A stretch of 64,000 bases of DNA, taken from Nectonema munidae. Its lineage: Eukaryota > Nematomorpha > Nectonematoida > Nectonematidae. The DNA is taken from NCBI GenBank assembly GCA_030549495.1, contig JAUIRK010000778.1, forward strand, positions 186,001-250,000, written 5' to 3'. The notes under the pieces were generated by a model. It did not search any database, was not told where the DNA came from, and worked only from the letters and a program-made list of their open reading frames with translations. Both the position numbers and the translations under genes were made by a program. Below, piece by piece: positions 20,781-33,210 of the stretch (the stretch's first letter is position 1; every line of letters starts with the position of its first letter).

Positions 20781-21789
20781 CGTGAAAATTTTGATTTGAA
20801 AAATGTCATGTTCACAGTTTTTTGAAAATTAAACGAAATAGGAATTTTGAATGAAGAAATACAAATTTTTAGCAAAGCAAAAGTTTTAGTTCATCTGAGT
20901 CATTACAATTATTAAAAAATTCCTTTATATCTATAAAACCAACATCCTGTGAATGTGAGAGAAATTTTTTTATCTAAAAAAAGATTAGTTTTAAAATTTA
21001 AACATGTTTTTTTTATGTTTTTTCTTCGTAAAAAACTAAAGCTTTTCGTAAAATTTTCTAAAGTGATATAAAAAAATTGCCTGAAAGAAATGATAAAATT
21101 TCTTAAAGAACAGAAAAATTGTCTTAAAATTGAGTGTCTACTTTTGAGCTATCTTAGTAAGAATGCCTTTGAGACTTATTTTATTTTACTCGATACACTT
21201 CTCGAGCCTAAAGGAAGTTCCATTTTCTTGTTTCTCAAGAATTTTATTTTGACCAGGAACTCTAGTCTCCATAGAAAGGCAACTTAGGAGGCTAAGTAAC
21301 AGCAACTCGCATGACGCAAGGCTTTGTGAAGTACTGATCCATAAAACCTACATGTGAATGTGAAATATATTTTCCAATTGTGTCTAACTTTTCATATGAA
21401 AAAGAGTAACTTTGAACTTTTAAAAATGAGCCATAAACATTTTTGCTTTCTTGGAGAGTTATTTTTTTTAATAAAAAACACTTTTACTTTTTACGTATCC
21501 CTTCTACCTTTTATTCCATTTCAGGCGCGGATTCAAGAAATGTAAATAGGAGGGGCGCAAAACGTGTACAAGTATGTATTAGCTGTTTTGATGGGGGTCT
21601 CTTGATGAAAAGTCACCATTATCAAAACTCTGAATCAAAATCTCTTTAACGAAACCCACAACCTTTCATCATGAAGATAACCAAAATCATAGCATATTAA
21701 ATAAAACAGGTAAATAACTAAAAAAAAGAAAGAGGTATTGAAATTAAATTTATTGCAAAAATCCCCCAAAAACTAAATCGTATGTTTAG

Positions 21790-24382
21790 TTATTTCTCTG
21801 CCGAGGGATTGATGAGAAGCATTCTTCGTGGTTGTTGTCTGGCATACATTTCAACGACTGCATCAACATCAATGTTGATGTCCCGGGATACATAAAGAAG
21901 AAGAAGCGCATTTAATCTTTCTTCCGTCATAGAACTCCTGGATGCTCCTTTAATATGTTTTAGAGAGGAGTTTCCACGTTCAACTCCACTTGAAGAAACT
22001 GCTGTTAGTTGTAAAATATGTAAAACTTTAGTAATGTTCGGAAATAGATTTGGACAGGTTCTTATGTCTGATAGCGTGGAAACTAAAGTGGTTGGAGTGA
22101 CTTCTTGGCTAAGCCATAACTTCTTCCAAAGCTCTAGTTCTTGAGAAAATGTAGAAGAGGATGGTAAGTCGGTATTGTGAAAATCAATTAGGGAAGAAAC
22201 TGTTTCCTCTGTAATTTTGCAAAGATTGCTTGGTAGCAAGTAAAAACCACGAAGAGCTGCTTTAGCAAGTGTACTAAATCTGATATCCATTTGTTGTACA
22301 ACACTATCCACAAATGGTATGAAAACTGCTCGTTTGAAATACTCCTTTGCATCTACAGCTTCAATATTATTTCTAAGTGTTTGCTTACTGCATCTTCTAG
22401 GAATTGTCATTGAAATGCCAGCTAAGTTTATCATTTTTTCTGAATTTGAATATATGATATCATATTCAGCTTCATTGGTTCTTGCAGATTTGAGAGTTTC
22501 CCTAATCAGTTCCACCATGTTGTAAGCTTGAATTACGTCCATTTCAGTTCCCTGCAGTTTGTTGCTGAGTCCCATGAAGTATCCAAAAATATTTAACACT
22601 GTTTGGAAACTGATGATAAATGTGCAATCTGTTATGCGCTTCATTAGCCCATATGCCTCTGTTACGGCTTTGCCAGCCCATACGCATTCATAAGAGCCAA
22701 TTGCATCCAAAGATGCAAGTAAAGCTTCATAAAGATCTTCAAAATCCTGCAGTGTTGTTATTTTTTCTACCCATCGTGTTTCACAAAATATCTTCATTTT
22801 TGACTTTGTAATAACACTTTTTGTTGTCCTTTCTTTGTTGATGGTATTTACAGATTGTTCAAGACGCCTACATCTCTTTGGTGAGTTATGAAAAAAAAAT
22901 TCCGAGTTGTTTTAGTACGTCTAACATTAGATGAATTTCTCGCACCTGACTACTCTTGCAGAGAACAAGATTTAAATCGTGGTTACTGCAGTAATGATAT
23001 GTTGCTTTTGGAGATATTTCTAGAAATTTTGCAGCAAAACCATTGTACTTTCCTGACATGTTTGCTGCCCCATCCACTGTTTGGGAACGACAGAATTCTA
23101 CATCTATTCCAGCAGTAGAAAGTGATTTAATAACATTTTCACAAATGTCCAGCCCCCTTGTGCTTTCACATTGTACAAATTCAAACAACCTTTCGATAGG
23201 TTTATTATCACGTGTATAGCGTAAAACAATTCCTAGTTGTTCCCAATTGCTTACATCATTTACCTCATCACATTGTAGTCCGAAGTATGGTCCAAATGGC
23301 TGTTCATATAATTCTCTAACAATTTCACTCTGTATATATCTTTTAATGCAACACAATAGTTCATTTTGACAAGTTTTAGAAGTATATTTTGCATTTTTTT
23401 TTACAATTTTTAAAATGATCTGCTAAAATGTAATCCCCAGAGTCTCTTCTAAAGTTTAAAAGTTCCTTAAAATTACCATGGTTGTAGTCAGTGCAATTTA
23501 TTGTACTGAGGTGGCATGTCAGCCCCAGAAGCTTCTGGGTTCGATTCCTCATTGATACCAATTTGTTCATAGTTTGACATAAGCGGTACATCAGTGCCTT
23601 GTCAATGAAAACACACCCACGGTACCTTTACCTTATTGTGTCGTCATCTCTGTGGCTTCGTAAGGCAATTCCGCGTCGGCCACAAAATATCAATGATTTT
23701 GTAATAGACTTAAGAATTTTTCGATTCCGTTCTATCCTTTCAGCAGAGCATACGTTTAGTGAGGCAGCAACACGCTTAGAAAGATTTTGGTATGTTTCGA
23801 CGAAAGTTTTCATTCTAAACATTGATGACAAGTGATATTCAGTTACACTATGATTTTTTATATCTTCTTTTGCATCTTTCCAATTATTATACACTTCCAT
23901 TATGAACTTTTTTCCAGATCGATGTGAATTGTTCGGAAAAAAACGACATGCAATACAAAAAATGCTGTCTTTTAATTTAGAATAACCAATAAACTTAAAA
24001 ATGTTGAACCACTCTCTTTGACAATGCCGTTTCATTTCGCCAGTCGCTTTTCTTTTATCATTGTATAGTTTTGAGGGAAACTTGAAAGTTGGTTCTGGAA
24101 AGCGCTTCTCAATAAAGTAAAACTTCATCTGATCGTTAGCTTTATGATCAAAAGACTAATGTCTGACAAGTTATTTTCAAGTGCTTCCTGTCTCTCAGTA
24201 GAAATATTGTTTTGAGTATGTTCAACAAGAAATGTTGTAGGCAAATCATCAGTATCCATGATTTGACTACTAGGGCCAGCTTCCAAGTTTTCGCTAAAAG
24301 TTTCTTTAGTAACAAGTTTGTCTGAGGTTATTTGAATACGTTCGGCATTATCACTTGAAAGTCTTAAATAAAAAGTAAACAT
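21790..24382 (-). pseudogene. TTF/DUF4371 hAT transposase, interrupted by a SINE
   Basis: In minus-strand order: a leader (24382-24125); a TTF finger domain (24128-23628), with REWFNIFKFIGYSKLKDSIF, FCIACRFFPNNSHRSGKKF and GRRGIALRSHRDD; a DUF4371 core (after the SINE, HGNFKELLNFRRDSGDYIL, then 23356-22886 with LQCDEVNDVSNWEQLGIVLR, VDGAANMSGKYNGFAAKF and CSNHDLNLVLCK); and the C-terminal part (22797-21790) with CETRWVEKITTLQDFEDLYE and the dimer motif SSGVERGNSSLKHIKGASRS. The DxxxDxSxxEQL and DGAxNM motifs carry the expected acidic catalytic positions. Together this resembles ZMYM1-like proteins. Breaks lie near 24127, at the SINE, and between 22886 and 22797. Confidence 0.88.
23505..23632 (+). 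repeat. tRNA-like SINE copy 3, inserted in the hAT gene
   Basis: 128 bases flanked by TTATTGT on both sides (23498-23504 and 23633-23639). It holds a B box (GGGTTCGATTCC) followed by TTTGTTCATAGTTTGACATA and AAGCGGTACATCAGTGCC. Outside the duplication the transposase reading resumes (RSHRDD on one side, YNHGNFKELL on the other). This copy fixes the boundaries of the family. Confidence 0.88.
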
Positions 24383-25006
24383 ATATCTAAAAAAATTTTT
24401 TAAGTGAAAAAAAACTTTTTCTTGCCATCTTCTGTGTTTCTTGATTTGAAGTAATCTGATATTTTTCTTTTGTTCATTATCAAAAAACGAATTCAGGAAT
24501 AGTTACTTGTTTATATAGTAATTAATCAAAAAAAATTTGATCAAACAAAAATCTAAAAATATTAATCAGAATGATCCAAAATTGTTAATACAAAATAATA
24601 ATTATAACTTACTACGTTTACTCAATATAATAAGTTTATGTATTTCAAACACTTTAAGTCAAATTTGAAGAGTGGTCGTAAAATGAACTTTAAGATTTGC
24701 AAATAAACAGGCCATGAAACAACTAGAGGAAATTATATTTAAAAAATTTTTATACAGTTTTTTTAAATTAACAAAAAACTTTTTCAAGTGTGCAATTTCC
24801 AAAACATTTTAAAGAGAATAGTAAAAAAATATAGAGAAAGTATTCATTAACTCCATCATTCAAACACAACAAACATATTTGAAATTAAAAAATTTCAAAG
24901 TTACACAAAACTATTTTTTGTTTGCCAGTTATTTTTCAACTTACTTTGATAATTTTAAGGGGGCGCGCGCCGGGTGCGCCCCCCCCCCCCCTTGAATCCG
25001 CTACTG

Positions 25007-27675
25007 CCATTTTCTTGAGTAATCAGCAACTCTACATACGACCCCATTTATTATATAGATTAAATTTTTCTATCATGAAAGTTAAGGTAACCATGATGTA
25101 TGTGTGATATGCCATGTTAATCGGTTGCTTTTACAAGGTAACATGTCCATCTTTCAACATATATATCTCTAAAAGCAAAGTCAGAGATTAAAATGTTATT
25201 CTTTTTTAATAAATTAGCTTTTCGCACGCTTATATTTAACTTTTTGCTGACTGTGGTAATTTATCAACATTCTCAAGATTTTCTTTCATTTGATTGACAG
25301 TTGTGCCGATACGGATTGCCAATCATATTAGTTTCTCGATACTACCACAATAAAAATGTATGGTGAATTGGGGCAACAACGTTTTATGATGAAATATTTG
25401 AACATAAATTTTTTATATTTCCTATAAATTGAAGGTATTTCCTCACTTTTAGTATTTTTCAAAAAAATTTTAGGATACATCTCTACCCCAAAAATATAAA
25501 TTGATTTTTCACGGCTTTTTCAGGAAGAGTGGGAAACGTAACTCTCAAATATCGTATATCTTGTACTCCACAATACGCTTACAATTAAATGAATTGAAAA
25601 ATGGATGGAAAAATAAGTTTAGCACACTTGAAAAGACAAGATTGATAGCCACAAAAATTGTATCTTCATTGAAAGCTTATATCTTTTTTTTGAGATTGAC
25701 AATTTATTTTGATATAACGAAGATTATCTTTCATGTTTTCAAGGTCTAAGAAATGATATTTTTGCTAATAGAGAAGTATATGTGTCTGTAGCTAAGCATT
25801 GAAAAAGTGCGTAGTATTGGTGAATCCTTTGTCTCCACTCATTTATATGCCATGCAAGTAGCAGGTAATCGTAAACACCACTAGCATGAGCTTGAGATGA
25901 CCAAAAAACGTGTTGCTAAAGTTGATGTCATGATTGAGACAGTCAAAATCACAATCATAGAAGGAGATTAATGCGATAAATTAATCTTGCTTTATGATCT
26001 GAGAAGTTGGCATTACACATTTATTTACTTAAATCACGATAACTGCAATAACTCGGTTTCAGGAAAATGCAAACAATGCCTGCAGTTTTAAAATTTTCTT
26101 TTTGTTCTGCTGAATAACTTTTTTGATGACCAATCTGTCCTTTTCTGAGTTTCAATTTTGTAAAAAAAATCAATCATTGGGCAGCGAAAAGTATGTATAA
26201 ATCAGTCTATACGACTATAAAAATCAATATTCCCCATTTTAGCCCTAAATACGCTAGAAATCGGTCAATGTGTGCATTAGGGCGGCCCTTATTTTTTGAC
26301 TTTTGTAAAAAAAAGTTTCCCAACCCAAAATTTTGTTTCTTTTTAGGTTAAATTTTTATTTCTAAAATTTTATAGGAGGACCCTAAATCACTTTAAAACA
26401 TGCTAAAACCAGTGATCTCAGCGTGATTAAAAATTGCTATTGATAGGCAGAAACGAATTGGAAACATTAGAACATTTTAGAATTCTTTATTTTCTTTCTC
26501 ATTTGATATTTGTAATCTCTTTTGGTTTTCCAAAATTTTTTTTCTAAACTTTGTTAATTGAAAAATACATGAAAAGATTATAACTTACATTCGAAACAGA
26601 CTTTTTTAATCCATCTTTATTTATTTTCAATCGACTTATATTCTAAAAAAATTTAAGTTTAAATATATTTTTTTGAAAACAGGGATATCATTATTTTTCT
26701 ACCCAGGTCATTGACACCAAGGTTTAAAATTTGTCATGCTGAAAAAAAATATTTCAGGAGATATCTAAAAAATAATGAAAAAATAATACATTTCACAAAT
26801 TTTTTGTTTTTAATACCGCAAACATTCCTGAAGATACAGTTGCTAATGATTTAAATCTTATAAATTCATTTTGGGAGAAGAAAACTCAAAGATAGCTTCT
26901 GCTAAAAAGATTTCTATGCATCATCTTGGGTATAGATTTCATACGAATATCTGTTTTCAGTGAAAAAGTCTATCTTTATCAAAAACGAAAAATTGTTGAA
27001 AGTATAAAATCTTTTAAAAAGGACTACAAATTCAGTAAAAGATTTGGAATAGGATACCGAAAACCTGTATTTCCAAAATAAGAACTTTTTAAATATACAG
27101 TAGAACTACATATTTAGTAGTTTTTTCAACTAACATCATTTAGTTGAAAGTTCTTCATGGTCCTTTTCTAAATATATAAATTTGGATGAGAGTTTTGGAC
27201 ATTTAGAAGTCGAAAATGGGGAAAAAATAAAGCTTTTATCGATAAACGTGAAGTTATCTCAAATATTTTTGTAGTAAATGATAAAGTCGAAAAAGGAGTA
27301 AAATTGGCTTCCAATTACATTTATTCGGCTTGTATTGAAAAAAGGTATCAAAATATGGTACATGTGGTTGAAAATGGTGGAAAAAAATTTCCTAATCAAA
27401 GAAAAAGAAAGTAAACCCTGAACAAAAATTGTTCTAAAATATAAAATATGATTTACAAATGAAATACATTTTTTTAGCTTTGTCAATATACATTTAAACA
27501 AAATTTTATCCCCATCTATCAGAAGAATACAAAATGTTTAACTTGATTTGTGCAACACCTAAAACAAATGAAATTTTAAATTCGTATTTTCAATTTCTTT
27601 TTGTATCACCATAAAAAGGTATAGCTTTATCCTGAGTTTTTTCAAAAATATGCGGCAACAGACACACCCTAGTCC
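25007..27675. other. Intergenic, no gene seen
   Basis: AT-rich. Only notable word: TTAGGGCGGCCCTTATTTTT at 26278, followed by a long AT stretch, which looks like the end of a DNA transposon with no partner found in the window. Short A-rich open frames around 25500 and 27300 show no protein features. Confidence 0.35.
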
Positions 27676-28365
27676 CAATGTTCCCATTATTTTTTTTGTT
27701 GTTTGCGCAAAAATAAAATCATCTGGGCAAAAAATATTTAAACCAAAAACAACTGCGCAATTTTTTAAAGAAATATTTAATATTTAGTTATATCTTATCA
27801 GGAAAAAAAATGATTTTATAAAGTTTATTATTTAACAATTAATATTGAAATTATTGACAATGAACTCTAAAAAGTATTGCAAAAAACAGAGAAATTAAAT
27901 TTAAAAATTAATAAAATCAGGAATATCATTCACAAACTTTTTCACGGCTATCTTTTGTTTTTTTTCCATTCCTTGTAAACTTCATCCAAGTTGATTTGTT
28001 CTTCACCAATTAAAAACATTTTGATTCTCATTAAATCATTTAAGTGTTTTTCATTAAGTCTATTTCTAAGTTTTGATTTTATTGAATTCATTTTACTGAA
28101 TCCTCTTTCGCAACCAGCACTATGGAAGCTTGAAAAGTGCCCATTATACCGTATATGATTCCAATGTTTCTAAAATCTTCATTTTTCAAAACAAATTCCA
28201 AACTATCACTGAATGATTGCATTGCCCTGGATTGCATTTTGGATAGTGCAACATTACCGAAATTTTTTTTCGTGATTAATTACTGCGCAAAAGTCAAAAC
28301 TGCTGCGCAAATATAAAAAAAATCACTGCACAATTGCGCTGCTGTGCAGCTTAGAGGGAACTTTG
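27676..28365 (-). mobile_element. Short hAT derivative with a transposase tail
   Basis: Ends CAATGTTCCCATTA (left) and, inverted at the right, CAAAGTTCCCTCTAAGCTGC. The flanks CCTAGTCC and ACTAGGCC agree at six of eight bases. Subterminal GCGCAA words recur on both sides. On the minus strand 28127-27900 codes a hAT C-terminus (SAGCERGFSKMNSIKSKLRN, then LNEKHLNDLMRIKMFLIGEE), with one frame slip in an A-run near 27965. Internally deleted, 690 bases. CTACGCCCTG at 28402-28411 may be the end of yet another hAT flanking it. Confidence 0.8.
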
Positions 28366-28411
28366 ACTAGGCCCCCTTTCCTCACTGACTACGCCCTGGT
28401 GCGGGAATGGG

Positions 28412-29021
28412 ACTTTTTGGATGGGGTAATTTGCTGCAGCTTTTTAGCCCTATCTTATTTGCCTCTGTGTGTTTAGCCGAGGAACATTTTGGCGCTAAAA
28501 TTATATTTTAAAAAATTGTTTTTTCTCAATTCACATAAGCCAATTTTTCTATTTAAAAAGTTTTATAGTGTATCGAAGAGAATGAAATATGAAGCACGTT
28601 TAGAGTTTAAATTGTCGCTTTTGCAAAGAACAAAATAATTCTGCTGCTGCTAGAAAATTTAGGGTAAAGGAAAAAATGGTAAGATAGTGGCGACTAAATA
28701 CCCCTTTAAGTCTATGCCAAGAAAGAAATGTGCATTGAAAAAAAGCATACTACAATGGACTGAACTTGAAAAGCACATAGCAGCAAGTGTACTCCTCAAT
28801 AAAGGACAAAATGGTCTCATAGTTACATGAAATGTATATTGGCTCTTCTCAGATCATGGCAAAAATTTCAAAGCAACTATATCTTGAGGGAATGGGCGCC
28901 TCTTGGGCGCTATCGTATTTGGCGGCGTCCCTTTGGGCACAGAACTTTTTTGCGTTGAAATTATAATTAAAAATAAATTTGTATTTTGACTATCACTACT
29001 ATTTTTCTGTAAAAAAATACT
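28412..29021. repeat. Two diverged direct copies of a 130-base sequence
   Basis: About 28425-28555 and 28888-29020 share the order GAATGGG..., CTATC-TATTTG, a GG-rich word, then GAACATTTTGGCGCTAAAAT / GAACTTTTTTGCGTTGAAAT and TTATA-TTAAAAA. This looks like an old duplication or paired repeat ends. Nature unknown. Confidence 0.45.
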
Positions 29022-29621
29022 AATACCGAAATTTCATATCTCATTTAAACTTCTTCAAACAAAGAGCATTTTATATCATATTTGTATTATTGTTGTAAAA
29101 TATCGTGTTGTGTATCATAATATGCTCGTAATATCACTCATAATTTTCAAATTAATTAAAAAAAATATTTTAACTTAAATTTTTTTTATGTTTATATTAA
29201 TCTCTAATTCCTACTTGATTGGTTTTATAAATTGAGTGTTTTGCTTATACTCCATGGTGCTATTTAAATATGTCATTTTAGTGATTGAGAAAAATGGCGC
29301 CTTTGATTTATAATGTAGAATCAAAATGAATTCCGTTAATTTGCAATCGCAATGTACCATCTGATTTTTACCTAATGATAATATTGACATATGTAATGTA
29401 GTGGCGTATGTTGATAGGGTTAAGTCACTTCACCGATGATTTTGGCTATTCAATTTTTCCTCAATTTGCATAATAGTTGACAGGTGCTCAACCAATGTCT
29501 AACTCGGCCTTAATGTGTAAAATTTGGAAACGTATTGTCAGGTCTAGAATTAGTGAAGAAATAGCAGTGTTCTTATTAGAGTTGGTATACATTCATTTAC
29601 ATATACATACAAGCATACTTA

Positions 29622-29870
29622 CAAGCCTGTAACCAAAAAAAAATTAGGTGGGGCTAAATCTAAAAAGATTAAGATCAGATCTCTCTTTATGCTATGTTCT
29701 CTTTATCCTTAAATTAGTCATTTGCAGAAGAGACAATTCATATGCTCTAAGATTTATGTAAGCTGATAAAATAATTGTAATCGTAAGTAAATATTTTCAA
29801 AATTTTGTTATTTCTGAACAATTTAGGGGGGTCAACTGCCCCCTCCCTCGCCCGTCTGGTTACGGGCATG
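29622..29870. mobile_element. hAT-type MITE with near-perfect target duplication
   Basis: Ends CAAGCCTGTAACCA and, inverted, CATGCCCGTAACCAGACGGG. Flanks CATACTTA (29614-29621) and CATACATA (29871-29878) agree at seven of eight. 249 bases, non-coding. Confidence 0.78.
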
Positions 29871-29879
29871 CATACATAA

Positions 29880-30000
29880 TACATTTTTCGACATTCTTGA
29901 CACAAACTTTCTTATTTATTTGTATTAATAGATGTCTGACACAAAAATATTTAGACAAACATACATCCATACGAATAAATAGATACATGCATACTGCATG
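29880..30000 (+). repeat. ACAT-rich dispersed repeat, copy 1
   Basis: TCGACATTCTTGACACAAAC, then GTCTGACACAAAAATATTTAGA, CAAACATACATCC, ATACGAATAAATAGATACAT. Related stretches lie at 36055-36130 (same strand) and 57000-57100 (opposite strand), each joining GACACAAAAA-TAT-TAGACA to an imperfect ACAT/ACGAATACAT microsatellite. Confidence 0.6.
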
Positions 30001-30554
30001 TGGCGTGTATAGTTATTAGATAAAAGAAAAGCTTGTCTCAATTTTTAGATTTTTTGAAATACTTTCCTATGTATGCGTAACTCTAATAAATATTGTAAAG
30101 AATGTTTCCAATTTATTCTGAGATTCCCTATTCATTTTAAAATTTTATATCAAAAATAGCAAGTCTATAACAACATGGTGATACTTATCTCTAATCTCTG
30201 CTAAACTGGCGATGAGCGAACATGTTAATATCAAAAAGATTGGAAGACTATATTCTTTTTAAATTCATCTTTTTAAAAGTAAGGCTTCCCTTTTTTCTTA
30301 TTGATCAACCTTTCTTTCGTTTTTCCCACTGACCGATCGAACGTTTACAAAGGAAATAGATGTAGGAACAACGAGTGACTGATATTCTTTTTATTTTAAA
30401 ACGCTGTAAATTACACTAGAAGTTGTATTTTCAGTAGAGATGTAAATAGCTATTCTAAGCAAACGCAAGTTGTATAATTTTTAAAATTTTAGAGAGATGA
30501 TGTCAGTGTAACTTCGAAAAAAACTTTACCGTATATAGAAAAAAGAAAAATGTT

Positions 30555-30690
30555 TGAAAATTGCGGATGTGGATGTTATTGCGGATGTTGAAACTTAAAT
30601 GACTGCGGATGAGGATGTTAAGAAGATGTAAATTTTTTACGGATAATTCGCATCTGCGGATATCCGATAATCTCTCATTTTCAGTAATAA
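30555..30690 (+). repeat. GCGGATG-rich repeat, copy 2
   Basis: TTGCGGATGTGGATGTTATT, then GCGGATGTTGAAACTTAAAT, GACTGCGGATGAGGATG, TTTTTTACGGATAATTCGCA and TCTGCGGATATCCGATAA. Same words and order as at 3905-4025. Confidence 0.6.
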
Positions 30691-30795
30691 CAACCTTTCT
30701 GAAGTAGAATTCCCCATCGAACAACAAAATATCACTGCGGACATCCAGTTTTATATTTTTTTGCCTAGGACCCCTACGTATATTTTGGATCTAGG

Positions 30796-31117
30796 TCACA
30801 TTCCCGAATGTCAAAATCCTGAATGTCTAAATCCCTAAAATTAAAATCCTGAAATTCAAAATCCCATCATTTATCATAATAATGTTCATTTATACTACCA
30901 AAATAAGTAATACTCATATTAAAAATTATTACAAATTCTTCCATTTTTAGAAATTTTTGAATTGTATCCATCATTTTTATCAATAAAATTCATTCTAATT
31001 TTTGAGTTTTCAACATTCTGGATTTTGACATTCGGAATTTTGTTTTTAGGGATTTCAATATTCGGGATTTTGGTTTTCGGAATTTTAACACTCGGCATTT
31101 TGTCATTCAGGATTATG
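30796..31117. repeat. Element with clustered ATTC-GGATTTTGA words in both arms
   Basis: Left arm 30796-30870 holds CATTCCCGAATGTCAAAATC, CTGAATGTC, AAATCCC and AATCCTGAAATTCAAAATCC. Right arm 31010-31117 holds the inverse word six or seven times (ATTCTGGATTTTGACATTCG, GGGATTTC, ATTCGGGATTTTGG, ATTCAGGATTATGA). The middle is plain AT. A tandem-armed inverted repeat; the open frames across it are made of the repeat only. Confidence 0.75.
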
Positions 31118-32088
31118 AACGGCACCGGTATATTTCATGGACCCGTTGTAGAACCACAGATCTAATCAAAAGAAACATAGCGACCCGCTCACTGCAAATT
31201 GATCAAACACCACTGCCCAGTAACTTCCTATCTGCGGAGAGATATGACGTTTGGCACAATTTAGAAGCAAGGAAAAGAAAGGATGAGAAATTTGAAGTAT
31301 TGCTACGCCTATGAGGAAGTCATGGAATCAGGTGAGCACGATCAAACAGTTTATACACTCAATGATTTTACAGAAACGTTTTAATTCCCATCGATATATT
31401 CAACATCTTAATTATGACATTTTATTTGTTGTTAATAGTAAGTGTTTACACGCTGCTTTCAACACTTTTCTCACTAATAAAATGCACTCTGCTAAAAGCT
31501 TTTAACAACTCTGGCATCTCAGAAGAAATAATCATAAAATCTGCGTATCACAATGCGAGTAGTAAATACTTTCTTTGCAAAGTGCGAGAGAAGATACATT
31601 TAGCAAATAATAATAATTGAGTATTCTGAAATCTGGATGAAGCAAAGAATTCCTTTCAATAGCATCGCTGCGTTCCCATTCCATTTTCGTGCATGAGCAT
31701 CAGGTAAGCTTTCTAATGCCTCCCTATACTCTACAATCTACATATATTCTCTATTTGTCATCAGTTTGTACTTGAGAAGACCTAGGCTGGTCAGGAGATC
31801 TTTTTTAGACCAAATGTCCACCGACATAATGGCGACAACTCGTAGGGCCTCACAAAATGTTTTACGTAAAAAAATAACGCAACACCATTTCAGGAATTGG
31901 TCTTCCGAAAATATGCGTGTGCTTTTCTTTCCAAATGAATATTTATCGAAATTAGACACATTATTAAAAAAAATTAAAGGTAGTTTGGTTTAATTAACGC
32001 TTCTATAGGGGACAGGTATTATCAGGAATTTGGTGTAGCGTTATGCTTATTCAAGTGCACAAACTGTAAACAAATAGTAAATATTTTA

Positions 32089-32565
32089 GTGCCACGATTT
32101 ATGACCATGTTTGTTGTAGTGTGCATTTCTTCTTTGCAAACTCGTTTTCCCGAACAAAAACCTCACTTTGACTTGAGTATATTTCATCCCCCTCACACAT
32201 TGAAAACACCACTGGAAAAGATTTTTTTGAGAAAGTCTCTCAAATTCAAAACATTTATGCTATTGATAATTAAAAAAAAAAAGAATCATTGAGTTGGTTT
32301 GATTTTTGGTTATTGTCAAAGGATAAAGAAAGCAAAATAGAGTTCATCGAATTGCTTAATCACACCGAATTTTATCCTGCTATTAGAGAAGCTATTTTGA
32401 TTCTACTAACTCTCCCTGTGACGACATGCACTATCGAAAGATCGTTTAGCACGCTGAAAAGAGTGAAAACTTGGTTAAATCAACTATGTCTGACGAGAGT
32501 CTTTCTGGTCTCTGCATGCTGAGCGTCCACCGCAAAAAGGTTAATGAGGAAAAAAACTGTTCATA
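32089..32565 (+). pseudogene. hAT transposase C-terminal relic
   Basis: Two pieces on the + strand. 32107-32270 holds SSLQTRFPEQKPHFDLSIFH. 32289-32565 holds FDFWLLSKDKESKIEFIELL, AILILLTLPVTTCTIERSF, STLKRVKTWL, and after one frame change MSDESLSGLCMLSVHRKKVN. LPVTTCTIERSFSTLKRVKT is the hAT dimerisation signature of ZMYM1/52-kDa-repressor-like proteins. Breaks lie near 32275 and 32480. The N-terminal two thirds was not found; 31180-32080 upstream has scraps in several frames. At 32762-32776 CCGACGCCTATG looks like an element end. Confidence 0.82.
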
Positions 32566-33210
32566 GAAAGAGTTGTAAATAGGATCGGGAACAACAAAAG
32601 GAGACAATTTCTTTTTAAATAAATCAAATCTTCATAAAAACGGCAGTATTTTTCTTTTTCAAATATTCCCGATATAATCAATAAATTAATCATATAATAG
32701 TTTATCAGTTTTTTTTTGTAAAATTTTAGTGAAAAAATTTTGCACCTCCTTAAAATTTTTTCTGCCGACGCCTATGAGTGTGTGTGATGACACTGTCAAC
32801 TTCTGAAGTGGGTGATTATTTGTAAAGTATAGAACCGAAATACTGGTATAAGTGCAAAACATGCTATAAGCTAGCCTCGTCACTGTACTTTATACTTTCT
32901 AAAATCTAAATAAAAAAATACTTTTATTGCTTAAAAAAACAAAAAGGCAAAGGCGATGATTAAAAAGTTCTAAGTTAAACAAAAATTATCGTGTTTTTTG
33001 TGGTAATCAAAAATTTTGTCGAGAATTTATCGATAAATACATTGTGGCTAATTTGCGATTTATACTCTTGACCGAGTATGCTGGAAAGACTTAATCTAAC
33101 TTTTAACTATCAAATTTTCCAACTAGCAATTCAATTTTTTTCTTTAAAATTTATTAGTGACATTTATTCGAACACAATTGATATCTTTCTTTTATTCCTT
33201 ATTTCTACTT

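Larger units (their letters stand above)
21522..25006 (-). mobile_element. TTF-finger hAT transposon
   Basis: The ends are CAGGCGCGGATTCAAG at 21522 and, inverted at 25006, CAGTAGCGGATTCAAG, with G/C-rich subterminal runs on both sides. Flanks share CCATTT (left ATTCCATTT, right CCATTTTC) but a clean 8-base duplication is not seen. Length about 3.5 kb. It carries a broken transposase on the minus strand and a SINE inserted in that gene. Sequence 24410-24940 between the gene start and the right end holds nothing else I recognise. Confidence 0.85.

Noticed and set aside
30919-31165. Open frames on both strands rich in FGIL or PNVKIP repeats
   Set aside because: They only translate the GGATTTTGA-ATTC repeat arms.
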